A stretch of DNA of 64,000 nucleotides. Source: UBA4720 sp038227135. Lineage in GTDB: Bacteria; Gemmatimonadota; Gemmatimonadetes; Gemmatimonadales; Gemmatimonadaceae. The notes beneath the pieces were generated by a model. It searched no databases, had not been told where the DNA came from, and was given only the letters and a program-made list of their open reading frames with translations. A program made the translations under genes and the position numbers. This document shows, in pieces, positions 47,646 to 56,695 of this stretch. The stretch's first letter is position 1. The number at the start of each line of letters is the position of its first letter. The stretch lies in assembly GCA_038227135.1 (NCBI GenBank), contig JBBRQC010000006.1:33854-97853 (forward strand). The letters are read 5' to 3'.

Positions 47646-48670
47646 GGGCGGCCGCCACAGCAAACAAAGCAGGAATGAACGGAGCAGTTCCGCGTGGAGT
47701 ATCCCTCCAGGCGATTCAGATTCCTATCCGCTCGCAGCTGGATGGTGTCTCGCAAGCCATGGCAACGATCGTGGCGAGCAAGATGCCGCTGGTCGGTCGG
47801 GTAAGCGCTCACCTCCTGGCAATGCGCGGAAAACTGTTTCGTCCCACTCTGCTGCTTCTGTCCAGTCAGGTGGAGGGAGAGGAGGAATCGGAGAAAGCAG
47901 TGAGCCTTGCCGCCGCGCTGGAGCTGATACACCTCGCCACGCTCGTACACGACGACGCGGTAGATCACTCCGCGCTCAGGCGGGGAATGCCGACGGTGAA
48001 TGCGCTGTTCAGCCACCAGATCTCCGTCATCATGGGAGATTTTCTCTACTCGACCGCGCTCACACACCTCGTAGGGCTCGGCGATCTGGCCGCTCTCCAT
48101 GCGCTCACCAGAGCGTCCACGGAAATGACACTCGGCGAGATGCGGCAGCTCGCTGTGACCGAGCCGCTTCTGTTCACCGAGGGCGAGTACTACGATCTGA
48201 TTCGCTCCAAGACCGCGTCCCTGATGCGCACCGCGTGCGAGCTCGGCGCGCTGGCGGGCGCGCGCTCCCACGAAAAAGCGCTGGGTGACTTTGGAGAGAA
48301 TCTCGGAATGGCGTTTCAGATCACGGACGATCTGCTCGACTATCGCGAGGTGAAGGAGACTACGGGCAAGCCGTCCGGCCTCGACCTTCGCGAGCGCAAG
48401 GTGACGCTGCCGTTGATACACGCGCTGCGCGAGATGTCACCGGTGTCGCGGAGGGAAGTGGAGCGGCTGTTCGTGGCCGATGCTGTCACCGACGACGAAA
48501 TCGCCGCTGTGGTTCAGATCGTCGCCGACAGCGGCGGTTTCGAATACGCCCGCCAGCGTGGTGAGGAATTCGCCGAGCGGGCTCAGGATTCATTATCGGA
48601 TTTGCCGGATACTGTGGCGCGCCGCTCCCTCAGCGCGTCAATTTCCTACGTCATGGAGAGACACTCTTAA
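47642..48670 (+). CDS. Polyprenyl diphosphate synthase
   Basis: The 342-residue trans-prenyltransferase has the first aspartate-rich motif in LVHDDAVDHSALRRG and the second in FQITDDLLDYR. The pattern fits long-chain enzymes such as octaprenyl or heptaprenyl diphosphate synthases that make quinone side chains. The GTG start overlaps the TPR gene by four bases; an ATG at 47675 is an alternative that would remove 11 residues. Chain length cannot be set with certainty. Confidence 0.88.
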   Translation: MRAAATANKAGMNGAVPRGVSLQAIQIPIRSQLDGVSQAMATIVASKMPLVGRVSAHLLAMRGKLFRPTLLLLSSQVEGEEESEKAVSLAAALELIHLATLVHDDAVDHSALRRGMPTVNALFSHQISVIMGDFLYSTALTHLVGLGDLAALHALTRASTEMTLGEMRQLAVTEPLLFTEGEYYDLIRSKTASLMRTACELGALAGARSHEKALGDFGENLGMAFQITDDLLDYREVKETTGKPSGLDLRERKVTLPLIHALREMSPVSRREVERLFVADAVTDDEIAAVVQIVADSGGFEYARQRGEEFAERAQDSLSDLPDTVARRSLSASISYVMERHS

Positions 48671-48960
48671 TGCCACCATACAATCCGCGGGGTCATAACC
48701 GGCGCGGGACGCTCTTTCACTCACTCGTGCTGGCGAGCGGATTCATCGTCGGCGGGGTGCTGCAGCAGGTGGGACGGAAGTTCCTGCCCCCGGGCGCCGC
48801 CAAGGAGTTCTTTACCACCGGCGTGACCCCATCCCTCGGGCCAATGCCCGTGGATTTGGTTATACTCAAGTTCGCCCTTGGCCCGGTAGCGATCGATGTG
48901 TCACTATTGAGCCTGTTGGGGGTACTCGTGGCTTATCTGATAGCACGTTCGATCTTCTAG
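48670..48960 (+). CDS. Small membrane protein, DUF4321-like
   Basis: The 96-residue protein has two hydrophobic helices (LASGFIVGGVLQQVG and LSLLGVLVAYLIARSIF) around a short polar loop ending in a VDLVILKFALG segment. This resembles DUF4321. Function is unknown. It overlaps the prenyl synthase stop by one base and is followed nine bases later by tatA, so it may be co-expressed with membrane functions. Confidence 0.6.
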   Translation: MPPYNPRGHNRRGTLFHSLVLASGFIVGGVLQQVGRKFLPPGAAKEFFTTGVTPSLGPMPVDLVILKFALGPVAIDVSLLSLLGVLVAYLIARSIF

Positions 48961-48969
48961 GAGTTTCCA

Positions 48970-49242
48970 ATGTTTGGCAATCTGGGTTTTCCCGAGCTGC
49001 TGATCATCATGATCGTGATTCTCTTGCTCTTCGGAGCCAAGCGGATCCCCGAGATCGCAGGCTCGATGGGGAAGGGAATCAGGGAATTCAAGAAAAACAT
49101 CAACGACGCGACGCGCGAAGTGACCGCGGAGACGCGCGCACCGGGCGAGCCGGAGTCCCAGTCGCGGTTGACGGCGGCCGAGCTCGAACAGCGGCGAGCG
49201 GTTGACGAGGCTGAGAGGCCCGCTCCCAAGAGGCTGTTGTAG
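48970..49242 (+). CDS. tatA: Twin-arginine translocase subunit TatA
   Basis: The 90-residue protein has one N-terminal membrane helix (ELLIIMIVILLLFGAKRIPE), then an amphipathic helix GSMGKGIREFKKNI and a charged tail, the TatA/E layout. TatA oligomers form the Tat pore. The TatC partner is in this window, at 34797, fused to LptD. AGGAG lies just upstream of the ATG. Confidence 0.9.
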   Translation: MFGNLGFPELLIIMIVILLLFGAKRIPEIAGSMGKGIREFKKNINDATREVTAETRAPGEPESQSRLTAAELEQRRAVDEAERPAPKRLL

Positions 49243-49273
49243 GTTCTAGCTGGACTCCGCGCTCAGGGGCTGA

Positions 49274-49440
49274 ACTGCAACTGAACGGGTGCGAGTTGGG
49301 CAGCTGAACTACAACCGAACGGGTGCGAGTTGTTAGTAGCGCAGCTGAAAGCTGACAGTTCATCACGAGTAACGTCCCGACGTAGTGAACTCGCCGCTGT
49401 CGCCTACGCTACTCTCAACTCGCACCCGTTCAGTTGCAGT
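49274..49440. repeat. Inverted and direct repeat element between convergent genes
   Basis: A 25-bp arm at 49274-49298 (ACTGCAACTGAACGGGTGCG plus AGTTG) is the exact reverse complement of 49416-49440. A second copy at 49308-49332 matches the first at 23 of 25 bases in direct orientation. Either left copy could pair with the right arm, giving alternative hairpins. The element fills the 207-bp gap between tatA and the convergent foldase gene and may end transcription from both sides. No T run is seen. Confidence 0.9.
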
Positions 49441-49449
49441 AGGCGGAAG

Positions 49450-51288
49450 CTATTGAGTAACGCTCCGCCTCGCCGATGCCTCGACCGATTTTCTCCGATC
49501 GTCGATCTTCGCAACAGCCTTCAGGTTCGTAAGAAAGTCCCGGACGCGCTCCTGCCTTAGCTGCGCCATCGCCTGCTGCCGCAGCCCTTCCTTCTGGGTC
49601 TCGAACGCAGCACGACTTGCCGGAGCTCTGTTGTCCACCCGCTCCACCACCACTGCGCCGCTCGCCTTGATCGGCGCGCTTACAACGCCCACCGGAAGCG
49701 TGAACGCCGCCCCCACCGCCTCGGGAGCCTGTGCGAGCTCGGGAACTCCGGTGACGCGCGTGAACGCCTTCGTCTTGACGACCTGCAGATTCGTCACCTT
49801 CGCCGCCTGCTCGAGCGAGCTGGCCGCGGCAATCTTTGCGACGTTGGCTGCCTGTGGCACCAGCGCCTCGATTTTCTTCTGACGCACCAGATAAGTGCGG
49901 ATGTCATTTTTCGCCTGGTCCAGGCCCAGCGTTCCTCCGGGGACGACCGAGTCGAGACGCGCCAGATAGTATCCATCCTCCGCGTCGAACAGCTCGCTGG
50001 TCTCGCCCGGCTTTGCGCCCTCGAACGCCCATGGACCGACGCTCGGGATGTATTGCCCGTTGACCGTCAACGAATTGCCCTCGATCGCTTCCGCCTTCAG
50101 CACGGGAATCCGTAGCGCGCGCGCGGCGCTGTCGAACTTAGACGGCTGATCGGCATTAGCGGCCATGCGCGCGAGCGAATCCGCGCGACGATCTGTGCGG
50201 GCCGCCGCCGAATCGCTCTGCGCGATGCGCAGCAGTACGTGGCTCAGCGTCAGTGTGTCGCCCTTGCGCGAGTCGAGCCTGATGATGTGGTAGCCGAACT
50301 GCGTGAGCACGGGCTGCGAAATTTCGCCTGGCTTGAGCGCATAGGCGGCCGTCTCGAACGGAGCGACGAACCTTCCCCTGGCGCCGGTCCCCAGCGAGCC
50401 ACCCTTGGCGGCTGATACCGAGTCGGCAGACTCAGCGCGTGCCACGTCCTCGAACTTCTCGCCGCCGAGTATGCGGGCGCGGAGCGCGAATGCACGTGCT
50501 CGGACCGCCGCGGAGTCTGCCGCGGTCACAGCGCGGGGGATGGTCAGGATCGAGACCTTCGCGCGCCCGGACCGATCGAAAAGCTTCTTGTGCGTGTCGT
50601 AGTACGACCTGATCTCGTCGTCACTGACGCGCACCGCCGAATCGGAGATGCGGTCCGGCCCGAACGCGACGAATGACACTTCCGCGCTGTCGTGCGCATC
50701 CTGAAAGCGGCGCCAGAGCTGCTCGTCGGAGACGTAAACGTCATTGGCGATCTGGTCGAACAGCTTTTCCTTATGGATCTCCGTGCGGTAGTACTGCTCG
50801 AGCTGGAGGAGCAGACCCTGCTGCCTCGCAATCGGACTCCGCAGGAAGCGCTGGTATTTCGCCGGATCGAACTGTCCGTCGGTCTGCAGATCGGGCGACT
50901 GCATCAGCTGTGGAGGCGGATTGAACCGTGCCGCCTGGAGAATTTCGTCGTCTGTAACTGTAATGCCACGTCGCCGATACTCCTGGGCGAGCAGGGCGTC
51001 GGTCACGAGCTGGTCGTATGCCTGATCCTGGAGACGGTGTCTCTCGTCGAGGCTGATGCTCTGATTGCTCGCCTGTGTCGCCTGCTGTTCCAGGTTCTGT
51101 GTGGCCTGGTACCAGGTGGTGGCGAGTATGTCTTGTCCGTTGACGGAAGCGACGGCGGTAGTAGATGTCACCGGCGCGCGTCCGAGCAGACCGGAAGTCT
51201 GCGCGAGCAGAAATCCGCCGACGAACAGTACGACGATGATGATCCAGATGTATTTTGCGGAGGCCCGCATTGCTTGCAACAAGGGCAC
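49450..51288 (-). CDS. PpiD/SurA-like peptidyl-prolyl isomerase
   Basis: The 612-residue protein has an N-terminal membrane anchor (IWIIIVVLFVGGFLLAQ), a SurA-N-like chaperone domain from about residue 45, and a parvulin domain near 240-345 (AKGGSLGTGARGRFVAP and QFGYHIIRLDSR). A second, degenerate parvulin-like region seems to follow. The layout is that of PpiD, which helps outer-membrane and periplasmic proteins fold. The GTG start has AAGGAG only two bases upstream; a TTG two codons on would have better spacing. It is the first minus-strand gene. Confidence 0.85.
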   Translation of the reverse strand: MPLLQAMRASAKYIWIIIVVLFVGGFLLAQTSGLLGRAPVTSTTAVASVNGQDILATTWYQATQNLEQQATQASNQSISLDERHRLQDQAYDQLVTDALLAQEYRRRGITVTDDEILQAARFNPPPQLMQSPDLQTDGQFDPAKYQRFLRSPIARQQGLLLQLEQYYRTEIHKEKLFDQIANDVYVSDEQLWRRFQDAHDSAEVSFVAFGPDRISDSAVRVSDDEIRSYYDTHKKLFDRSGRAKVSILTIPRAVTAADSAAVRARAFALRARILGGEKFEDVARAESADSVSAAKGGSLGTGARGRFVAPFETAAYALKPGEISQPVLTQFGYHIIRLDSRKGDTLTLSHVLLRIAQSDSAAARTDRRADSLARMAANADQPSKFDSAARALRIPVLKAEAIEGNSLTVNGQYIPSVGPWAFEGAKPGETSELFDAEDGYYLARLDSVVPGGTLGLDQAKNDIRTYLVRQKKIEALVPQAANVAKIAAASSLEQAAKVTNLQVVKTKAFTRVTGVPELAQAPEAVGAAFTLPVGVVSAPIKASGAVVVERVDNRAPASRAAFETQKEGLRQQAMAQLRQERVRDFLTNLKAVAKIDDRRKSVEASARRSVTQ

Positions 51289-51404
51289 TACTCCTTACAC
51301 GAGATTGATTGAGCTATAGCCTTGTAAGGTATGAGTTTGGGTGACCGAGATGCAAGTCGCGCGGACGCTCGGATTGGTGCATCTTTCAGCATCGGAGGGA
51401 ACTG

Positions 51405-53111
51405 ATGGACTACGATCGGCTGCGGGAGCTGCAGCAAAAATTTGACGAGAATCCTCGACGGTATTTCGCGCCGCTGGCGAACGAGTACCGCAAGGGGGGT
51501 CAGCCGAAGCGCGCCATAGAGTTATGTCGTGCGCACCTCGCGCAGATGCCCGGGCACATGAGCGGGCAGATCGTATACGGCCAGTCGCTTTACGAAGCCG
51601 GTGAATTCGACGAAGCCAAGGACGTTTTCGGGCGCGCAATCTCCCTCGATCCGGAGAATCTCATCGCGCTCCGTGCACTTGGCGATATGGCGCTCCAGGC
51701 GGGAATTACGAGCGAAGCGCGGAGCTGGTACACGAGATTGCTCGACGCAGATCCGAAGGACACGGCAGTGATTGCGCTCGTGTCCGAGATCGATGGAGCC
51801 GAGGACGCTACTCCCGTGAATACGACGGAGATTCCAGGTGTCGACACCGACGCCGGGGATCAACAGATACCAACCGGACTCGAGATTTCGCCGGAGCTGG
51901 TATTCCTGTCCTCCGAGCCGACGAGTCAGACCGCCGAGCCAGAACCCACGAGCGAAGCTTCGCAGGCGGAGGTTTCCTCACCGGCTCCTGCCCCTGCGAC
52001 GGACGACGCCCCTCTGGGTCTCGAACGGCACTACCCGATCCAGGAGGCCTCGCCACCGGAAGCCCCCTCGCCGGAGGCGAGCGCTTCGCACTCTGTCGAA
52101 GCTGCACCAGCGGAATCTGACGCTGTGAAGGAGTCTACACACCTGAGCGCGGAAGGGCCGCGCGCGGAGGATCTGGGCGTCACGGCTGGCGACTCGGCGG
52201 CGGACGGTCTCAAGAGTGTGATACCCGAAGCGGCGAATCCGCTGGATTGGTCCGGGCCTCCGCCTTCCGCCGCGGCGGAGCAGCCCCCGCCCGCCCGAGA
52301 GGAGCCGGAGCCGTTCGCGAACGTATTCGCGTCCGCCCGTCCAGCTGAACCACCGCCGCGCGCAGCAGAGCCGCAGAGTCCCGAGCCGCCGGCACCCGAA
52401 CTAATGGCGCGCGCTCCAGAGCCACCACCGCGTGCACCCCAGCCGCCGGTTGTCTCGGAGGAGAGAACATCCGGTGGCGCGAGCTCGGAGCCATTCGTCA
52501 ACGAGACGATGGCGCAGCTCTATCTGCAGCAAGGATACAAACAGCTCGCGCTTCAGGTCTATCGTCAGCTCGCGGTGTCGCGTCCGCAGGACGAAGGACT
52601 TCGCAACAGGATCGCGGAGATAGAGGCGGCCGACGCGGCCGACCATCTCGGCGAGGTCTCTCTCGCGCGCAAAGAAACGCCCGTCGAGAAAACGGCGGCT
52701 CGAGAAGAAACCGCCGCTCGAGAAGAAACCGCCGCACGCCTGCCTTCGATCAGGGAATTCTTTGCCACGCTCGGCCGCCGTCGTCCTCCGGCACCGTCGT
52801 CGAGAGGCAGATCCAGCGTCGGAAACAATCAGGCGCCTGCTCCAGTGGATATGCGGCCGCCTCTCGGGGCCGCCCCCACCGGGGCCAACCTCGACTCTGT
52901 GTTCGCCGGAGCAACCGTCAGTCCAGCCGACGCCCGCGCCGCGTCGAGACTCGCAGGAGCATTCAGCGGAGCGTCGGGCTCTTCCAGAACTTCTCCGCCG
53001 ACCCCGCCGATGCAGACCCCACGCGTCAATCCGCGCGTGCCGCAGACGCAGGAGTCGGAAGAAGATGTCGCGAAGTTCCGCGCCTGGCTCGACGGACTCA
53101 CAGGCGAGTGA
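51405..53111 (+). CDS. TPR protein with proline- and glutamate-rich centre
   Basis: The 568-residue protein has N-terminal TPRs (about 15-140, for example IVYGQSLYEAGEFDEAKDVF). A long Pro/Glu/Ala-rich disordered part and a further TPR near 370-410 (QLYLQQGYKQLALQVYRQLA) follow. A small EETAA repeat follows that. There is no signal peptide. GGAGGG precedes the ATG. It stands divergently from the foldase gene, and its stop overlaps aroQ. Function is unknown. Confidence 0.72.
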   Translation: MDYDRLRELQQKFDENPRRYFAPLANEYRKGGQPKRAIELCRAHLAQMPGHMSGQIVYGQSLYEAGEFDEAKDVFGRAISLDPENLIALRALGDMALQAGITSEARSWYTRLLDADPKDTAVIALVSEIDGAEDATPVNTTEIPGVDTDAGDQQIPTGLEISPELVFLSSEPTSQTAEPEPTSEASQAEVSSPAPAPATDDAPLGLERHYPIQEASPPEAPSPEASASHSVEAAPAESDAVKESTHLSAEGPRAEDLGVTAGDSAADGLKSVIPEAANPLDWSGPPPSAAAEQPPPAREEPEPFANVFASARPAEPPPRAAEPQSPEPPAPELMARAPEPPPRAPQPPVVSEERTSGGASSEPFVNETMAQLYLQQGYKQLALQVYRQLAVSRPQDEGLRNRIAEIEAADAADHLGEVSLARKETPVEKTAAREETAAREETAARLPSIREFFATLGRRRPPAPSSRGRSSVGNNQAPAPVDMRPPLGAAPTGANLDSVFAGATVSPADARAASRLAGAFSGASGSSRTSPPTPPMQTPRVNPRVPQTQESEEDVAKFRAWLDGLTGE

Positions 53112-53554
53112 GAATCGCCGTCATCAATGGCCCGAATCTCAATTTGCTCGGCACCCGAGAGCCAGCGTTGTACGGGACCGAGACCCTGGCCGATATCGAG
53201 TCGCGCCTCTCGAAGGTCGCGAGTGAGCTCGGCGTCGAGCTCACTTTCTCGCAGCACAATGGGGAAGGGGAAATCGTCGATGCGGTTCACGCTTTGCGCG
53301 GTCGTGCCGACGGCGCGCTCGTCAACGCCGGAGCGTACAGCCACACCAGTCTCGCCATCCGCGACGCGCTCGCGGGAGTGAAGATTCCATTCGTCGAAGT
53401 CCACCTGACCAACATCTACGCACGCGAGCCGGAGCGTCGCCGGTCCGCGCTTGCCGACGCCGCGCTCGCCGTGATCTGTGGCTTTGGCGCCTATGGCTAC
53501 GAGCTCGCCCTGCGCGGACTGGTGAAAGCGCTTCCGGTGGCCGCGCTTGACTGA
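53108..53554 (+). CDS. aroQ: Type II 3-dehydroquinate dehydratase
   Basis: The 148-residue protein starts RIAVINGPNLNLLGTREPALYG, the signature of type II dehydroquinases, with EVHLTNIYAREPERRRS later. It dehydrates 3-dehydroquinate in the shikimate pathway. The GTG start overlaps the TPR gene by four bases and its end overlaps the peptidase gene. The order aroQ-pepP-accB-accC is conserved in many bacteria. Confidence 0.96.
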   Translation: MRIAVINGPNLNLLGTREPALYGTETLADIESRLSKVASELGVELTFSQHNGEGEIVDAVHALRGRADGALVNAGAYSHTSLAIRDALAGVKIPFVEVHLTNIYAREPERRRSALADAALAVICGFGAYGYELALRGLVKALPVAALD

Positions 53555-54635
53555 CCGCCGCCCGGCGCGCATCGCCGCGCTCCGTGAGTCGCTCACGGCG
53601 GCGCACATCGACGGGCTGGTGCTCACGAGTCTGCCGAACGTCCGCTACCTCACCGGTTTCTCCGGGTCGAGCGCGCTCGTGCTCGTGACGCAGCGCGATC
53701 TCCACTTCATCACCGATTTCCGCTACGACACGCAGGTTCGCGACGAAGTCGGCGGCACCGCGACCGTGCGCATCGAGCAACAGAGTCTATGGACCGGACT
53801 GTGGGCGCTGGCCGGATCGCTCAGCGGGCTCGAGGTAATCGGATTCGAATCCGGCCACCTGCTGCACCGTGACTTCCAACGTCTGCTTACGGACGGCACG
53901 CGGTGGCAATGGCGGCCGCAGGTGAATCTGGTGGAAGCGCTCCGCGAGTCAAAGGATGCCGGAGAAGTTGCGCTCATTCGCAGGGCCGGAGAGATGGCGA
54001 TCAGCGCCCTCAAGAAGACTCTCCCGGAAATTCGACCGGGCCTGACCGAGCTGAACGTCGCCGGCATCCTGGAGAAGGCGCTCCGCGATGAAGGCAGCGA
54101 AGACTTCCCGTTCGCAACGATCGTCGCGTCCGGGCCGCGGGCGGCGCTGCCGCACGCGCGGGCATCGTCGCGTGTCATCGAGCGCGGCGACCTGCTGCTG
54201 CTCGACTTCGGCGCGCAGTACAGAGGGTATTGCTCCGACGTCACGCGCACCGTGGTGATCGGCAAGGCATCGGACGAGCAGCGCGACATCTACGAGATCG
54301 TGCGCCACGCCAACGCCGTCGCCTCCAAGTCGGTGCGCGCGGGGATGAAGGGTCAGGATGCCGATGGTCTCGCTCGTCGCTACATTGAGGATCGTGGCTA
54401 TGGCGACGCATTTGGACACAGCCTGGGTCACGGACTGGGACTCGAGGTGCACGAAGCTCCTCGTCTGGCCAAGAGCGTCGAGGCGCCGCTCGGCGAAGGT
54501 GCGGTTGTGACGATAGAGCCGGGAATTTACCGTCCGGGTTGGGGAGGAGTCCGTATAGAGGACGACGTTCATCTCTCCCCGAGCGGACCCGAGATACTCA
54601 CGGATTTCACTCGAGAGCTGCTCGAAGTTGCCTGA
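53547..54635 (+). CDS. Xaa-Pro aminopeptidase (M24 family)
   Basis: The 362-residue protein has an N-terminal creatinase-like domain and a C-terminal pita-bread domain. The metal ligands are visible in LLLLDFGAQYRGYCSDVTRT, GHSLGHGLGLEVHEAP, EPGIY and GVRIEDDVHL, so it should be active. It removes N-terminal residues before proline. The TTG start overlaps aroQ by eight bases. In many genomes efp follows this gene; here accB does. Confidence 0.9.
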   Translation: MTDRRPARIAALRESLTAAHIDGLVLTSLPNVRYLTGFSGSSALVLVTQRDLHFITDFRYDTQVRDEVGGTATVRIEQQSLWTGLWALAGSLSGLEVIGFESGHLLHRDFQRLLTDGTRWQWRPQVNLVEALRESKDAGEVALIRRAGEMAISALKKTLPEIRPGLTELNVAGILEKALRDEGSEDFPFATIVASGPRAALPHARASSRVIERGDLLLLDFGAQYRGYCSDVTRTVVIGKASDEQRDIYEIVRHANAVASKSVRAGMKGQDADGLARRYIEDRGYGDAFGHSLGHGLGLEVHEAPRLAKSVEAPLGEGAVVTIEPGIYRPGWGGVRIEDDVHLSPSGPEILTDFTRELLEVA

Positions 54636-54669
54636 GCGGCGCTCTCCTGCTGGACCCATCAGACTCGAA

Positions 54670-55167
54670 ATGACGACAATGATCGACCTCCGCTACGTGA
54701 AAAAGCTGGTGGAAATGCTGGACGAGTCGAGCGTGGACTCGATCGAGATATCCTCCGACAAGGGGATGAAGATCAGGATCTCGAAGACGCCTCAACAGCG
54801 CGGCGCGGTGCAGATGGCTCCGCAAATGGCGATGCCCGCGCTATTGCCGGCGGCTGTTCCTGTGGCGGCGGCGGAAGCGGGAACGGGAGTCGAAGTCCCA
54901 AGGGTCGAATCAGCGAAGTCGAAATACCTTGAAGTGAAGTCTCCCATGGTCGGCACCTACTACGGCGCGCCCGAGCCTGGAGCGAAGCCGTATCTCGCCG
55001 TGGGCGACAGAATCAGCAAAGGTCAGATCGTCTGCATCATCGAGGCGATGAAAATCATGAACGAGATCGAGTCCGAGTTCGACGGCGTCGTGAAAGAGAT
55101 CCTCGCGCAGAACGCGCATCCGGTCGAATACGGGCAGGTCCTCCTCCGTATGGATCCCTATGCCTGA
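54670..55167 (+). CDS. accB: Acetyl-CoA carboxylase biotin carboxyl carrier protein
   Basis: The 165-residue protein has the biotinyl-lysine in VCIIEAMKIMNEIESEFDG (Lys128 from this start) and a biotinyl domain beginning VKSPMVGTYYGAPEPG. The N-terminal LVEMLDESSVDSIEIS is typical of AccB. I choose ATG 54670 because a TTG at 54628 would overlap the peptidase gene; ATG 54679 is also possible. It carries carboxyl-biotin between AccC and the transferase. pilT starts inside its end. Confidence 0.95.
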   Translation: MTTMIDLRYVKKLVEMLDESSVDSIEISSDKGMKIRISKTPQQRGAVQMAPQMAMPALLPAAVPVAAAEAGTGVEVPRVESAKSKYLEVKSPMVGTYYGAPEPGAKPYLAVGDRISKGQIVCIIEAMKIMNEIESEFDGVVKEILAQNAHPVEYGQVLLRMDPYA

Positions 55168-56389
55168 CGAACTCGATCCAATGTTGAAGCGGCAAGCCGC
55201 TGGCCCGAAGGCCGTGCCCAAGGGCACGCCGGCCGCGTCCGCTCCCGCCCCCGTGCCCCCTCGTGGCGCCGGAGGGTTTGACTACAAGTCCATTCTTCAG
55301 AACATGATTCAGCAGGGCGCGTCCGACGTGCACCTGAAGGTCGGCCGTCCACCGACGCTGCGTGTCGACGGCCACATGGTGTCGCTGGAGATGCCGCCGC
55401 TTACGCAGGATGATCTGCGCAGCCTGGCCGAGCAGATCATGGCGCCCAAGAACATCAAGGAATTCTCGGAGCAGAAGGAATCGGATTTCGCGCTCGCGGT
55501 GCCGGGCGTCGGGCGGTTTCGCGTCAACGCGTATCAGCAGCGCGGGACGATCGCCTACGCGATGAGAACAGTGCCGTTCCAGGCGAAAACCGTGGCGGAG
55601 CTGAATCTCCCGGAAGTGTGCGAGAGAATCGCGCTGATGCCGCGCGGCCTGATTCTCGTCACAGGAATCACCGGCTCGGGGACGTCGACCGCGCTTGCGT
55701 CGATGCTCCACTACATCAATCAGAACCGGCACGCGAACATAATCACGATCGAAGACCCGATCGAGTTCCTGCACCGCGACATCAAGAGCAGCATCAACCA
55801 GCGCGAAGTGGGAACCGACACCAACAGCTTCGGGCAGGCGCTGCGTCGTGTGCTGCGGCAGGATCCGGATATCCTGCTGGTCGGTGAGATTCGAGATCTG
55901 GAGACGCTGGATACCGCGCTCAAAGCGGCCGAGACCGGCCACCTCGTCTTCTCGACTCTGCACACGACGGATGCGACTCAGACGATCAACCGTATCCTGT
56001 CGTTCTACCCGACGCACCAGCAGACCGAGGTGCGGTACATGCTTTCGAACGCGCTGCGGGCGATCATCTCGATGCGCCTCGTCCGGCGCGCCGACAAGAA
56101 AGGACGTGTGCCGGCCGTCGAGATTCTCGTCAACACAGAAGCCGTGCGCGACCAGATCCGCGACATGACCAAATCTCTGAACATTCCGCAGCTGATCAAG
56201 GAAGGCGCAGTTCCGTACGGCATGCAGAGCTTCGATCAGTCGCTGATGAACTGGTACCACAAGGGCGTGATCTCCTACGACGATGCGCTGTTCGCGGCCA
56301 CCAACCCCGCCGAGTTCTCGCTACGGTTGCAGGGCATCGCCGCGTCCAGTGATACATCATGGGACACTGTCAAGCAGGAAGTTACCTGA
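55160..56389 (+). CDS. pilT: PilT-like ATPase with altered Walker A
   Basis: The 409-residue protein has the PilT layout: an N-terminal PAS-like domain (IQQGASDVHLKVGRPPTLRV), then a RecA-like ATPase with Walker B in ILLVGEIRDLETLDTALK and the His box LVFSTLHTTDA. C-terminal helices match those of twitching-motility ATPases. The Walker A reads GITGSGTSTAL: residue 175, normally lysine, is threonine (ACG at 55682). PilT retracts type IV pili. Without the lysine, ATP hydrolysis may be weak or absent. It lies between accB and accC. Confidence 0.88.
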   Translation: MPDELDPMLKRQAAGPKAVPKGTPAASAPAPVPPRGAGGFDYKSILQNMIQQGASDVHLKVGRPPTLRVDGHMVSLEMPPLTQDDLRSLAEQIMAPKNIKEFSEQKESDFALAVPGVGRFRVNAYQQRGTIAYAMRTVPFQAKTVAELNLPEVCERIALMPRGLILVTGITGSGTSTALASMLHYINQNRHANIITIEDPIEFLHRDIKSSINQREVGTDTNSFGQALRRVLRQDPDILLVGEIRDLETLDTALKAAETGHLVFSTLHTTDATQTINRILSFYPTHQQTEVRYMLSNALRAIISMRLVRRADKKGRVPAVEILVNTEAVRDQIRDMTKSLNIPQLIKEGAVPYGMQSFDQSLMNWYHKGVISYDDALFAATNPAEFSLRLQGIAASSDTSWDTVKQEVT

Positions 56390-56396
56390 CCTGGAA

Positions 56397-56656
56397 CCTG
56401 AAATCTGAAATCTGAAATCTGCGGACTGCGGACCAACGGCATTGCGGACTGCTGACTAACTGCGTATTGGGAAACTAACTACGCACTGCGAACTAACTGC
56501 GGACTGGGAACTGACTGCGGAACTGCGGACTGCGGACTGCGGACTGCGGACTGGATAGTTCGAGTGTTCAGTCCACAGTTCGCAGTTAGTCCCCCAATTC
56601 GCAATTAGTCAGCAGTCCGCAATGCCGTTGGTCCGCAGTCCTCAGTCCTCAGTCCG
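56397..56656. repeat. Long imperfect inverted repeat with tandem short words
   Basis: Positions 56423-56488 and 56576-56641 form a 66-bp inverted repeat with six mismatches, the first 37 bases being perfect. The left side starts with tandem copies of AAATCTG (56400-56420), the centre has repeats of ACTGCGG (56513-56553), and the right side ends with CAGTCCT copies. The element fills most of the 306-bp gap between pilT and accC. A transcript would fold into a very long hairpin. No gene is seen in it. Confidence 0.92.
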
Positions 56657-56695
56657 CCCTATCTCAAGCAAATCGATTCTGAAAAATGCGCGAAA

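Noticed and set aside
49274..49440. Terminal inverted repeats of a small transposon
   Set aside because: The interval is 117 bp, has no coding frame and no visible target-site duplication, so an autonomous element is excluded. A non-autonomous element remains possible.
55160..56389. GspE/PilB-type assembly ATPase
   Set aside because: The short N-terminus, overall length and PilT-type C-terminal helices fit the retraction family. The zinc-binding tetracysteine of GspE/PilB is absent.
56397..56656. Possible CRISPR array or insertion sequence remnant
   Set aside because: There are no regular spacers and no transposase fragment. The inverted arms enclose only 87 bp.
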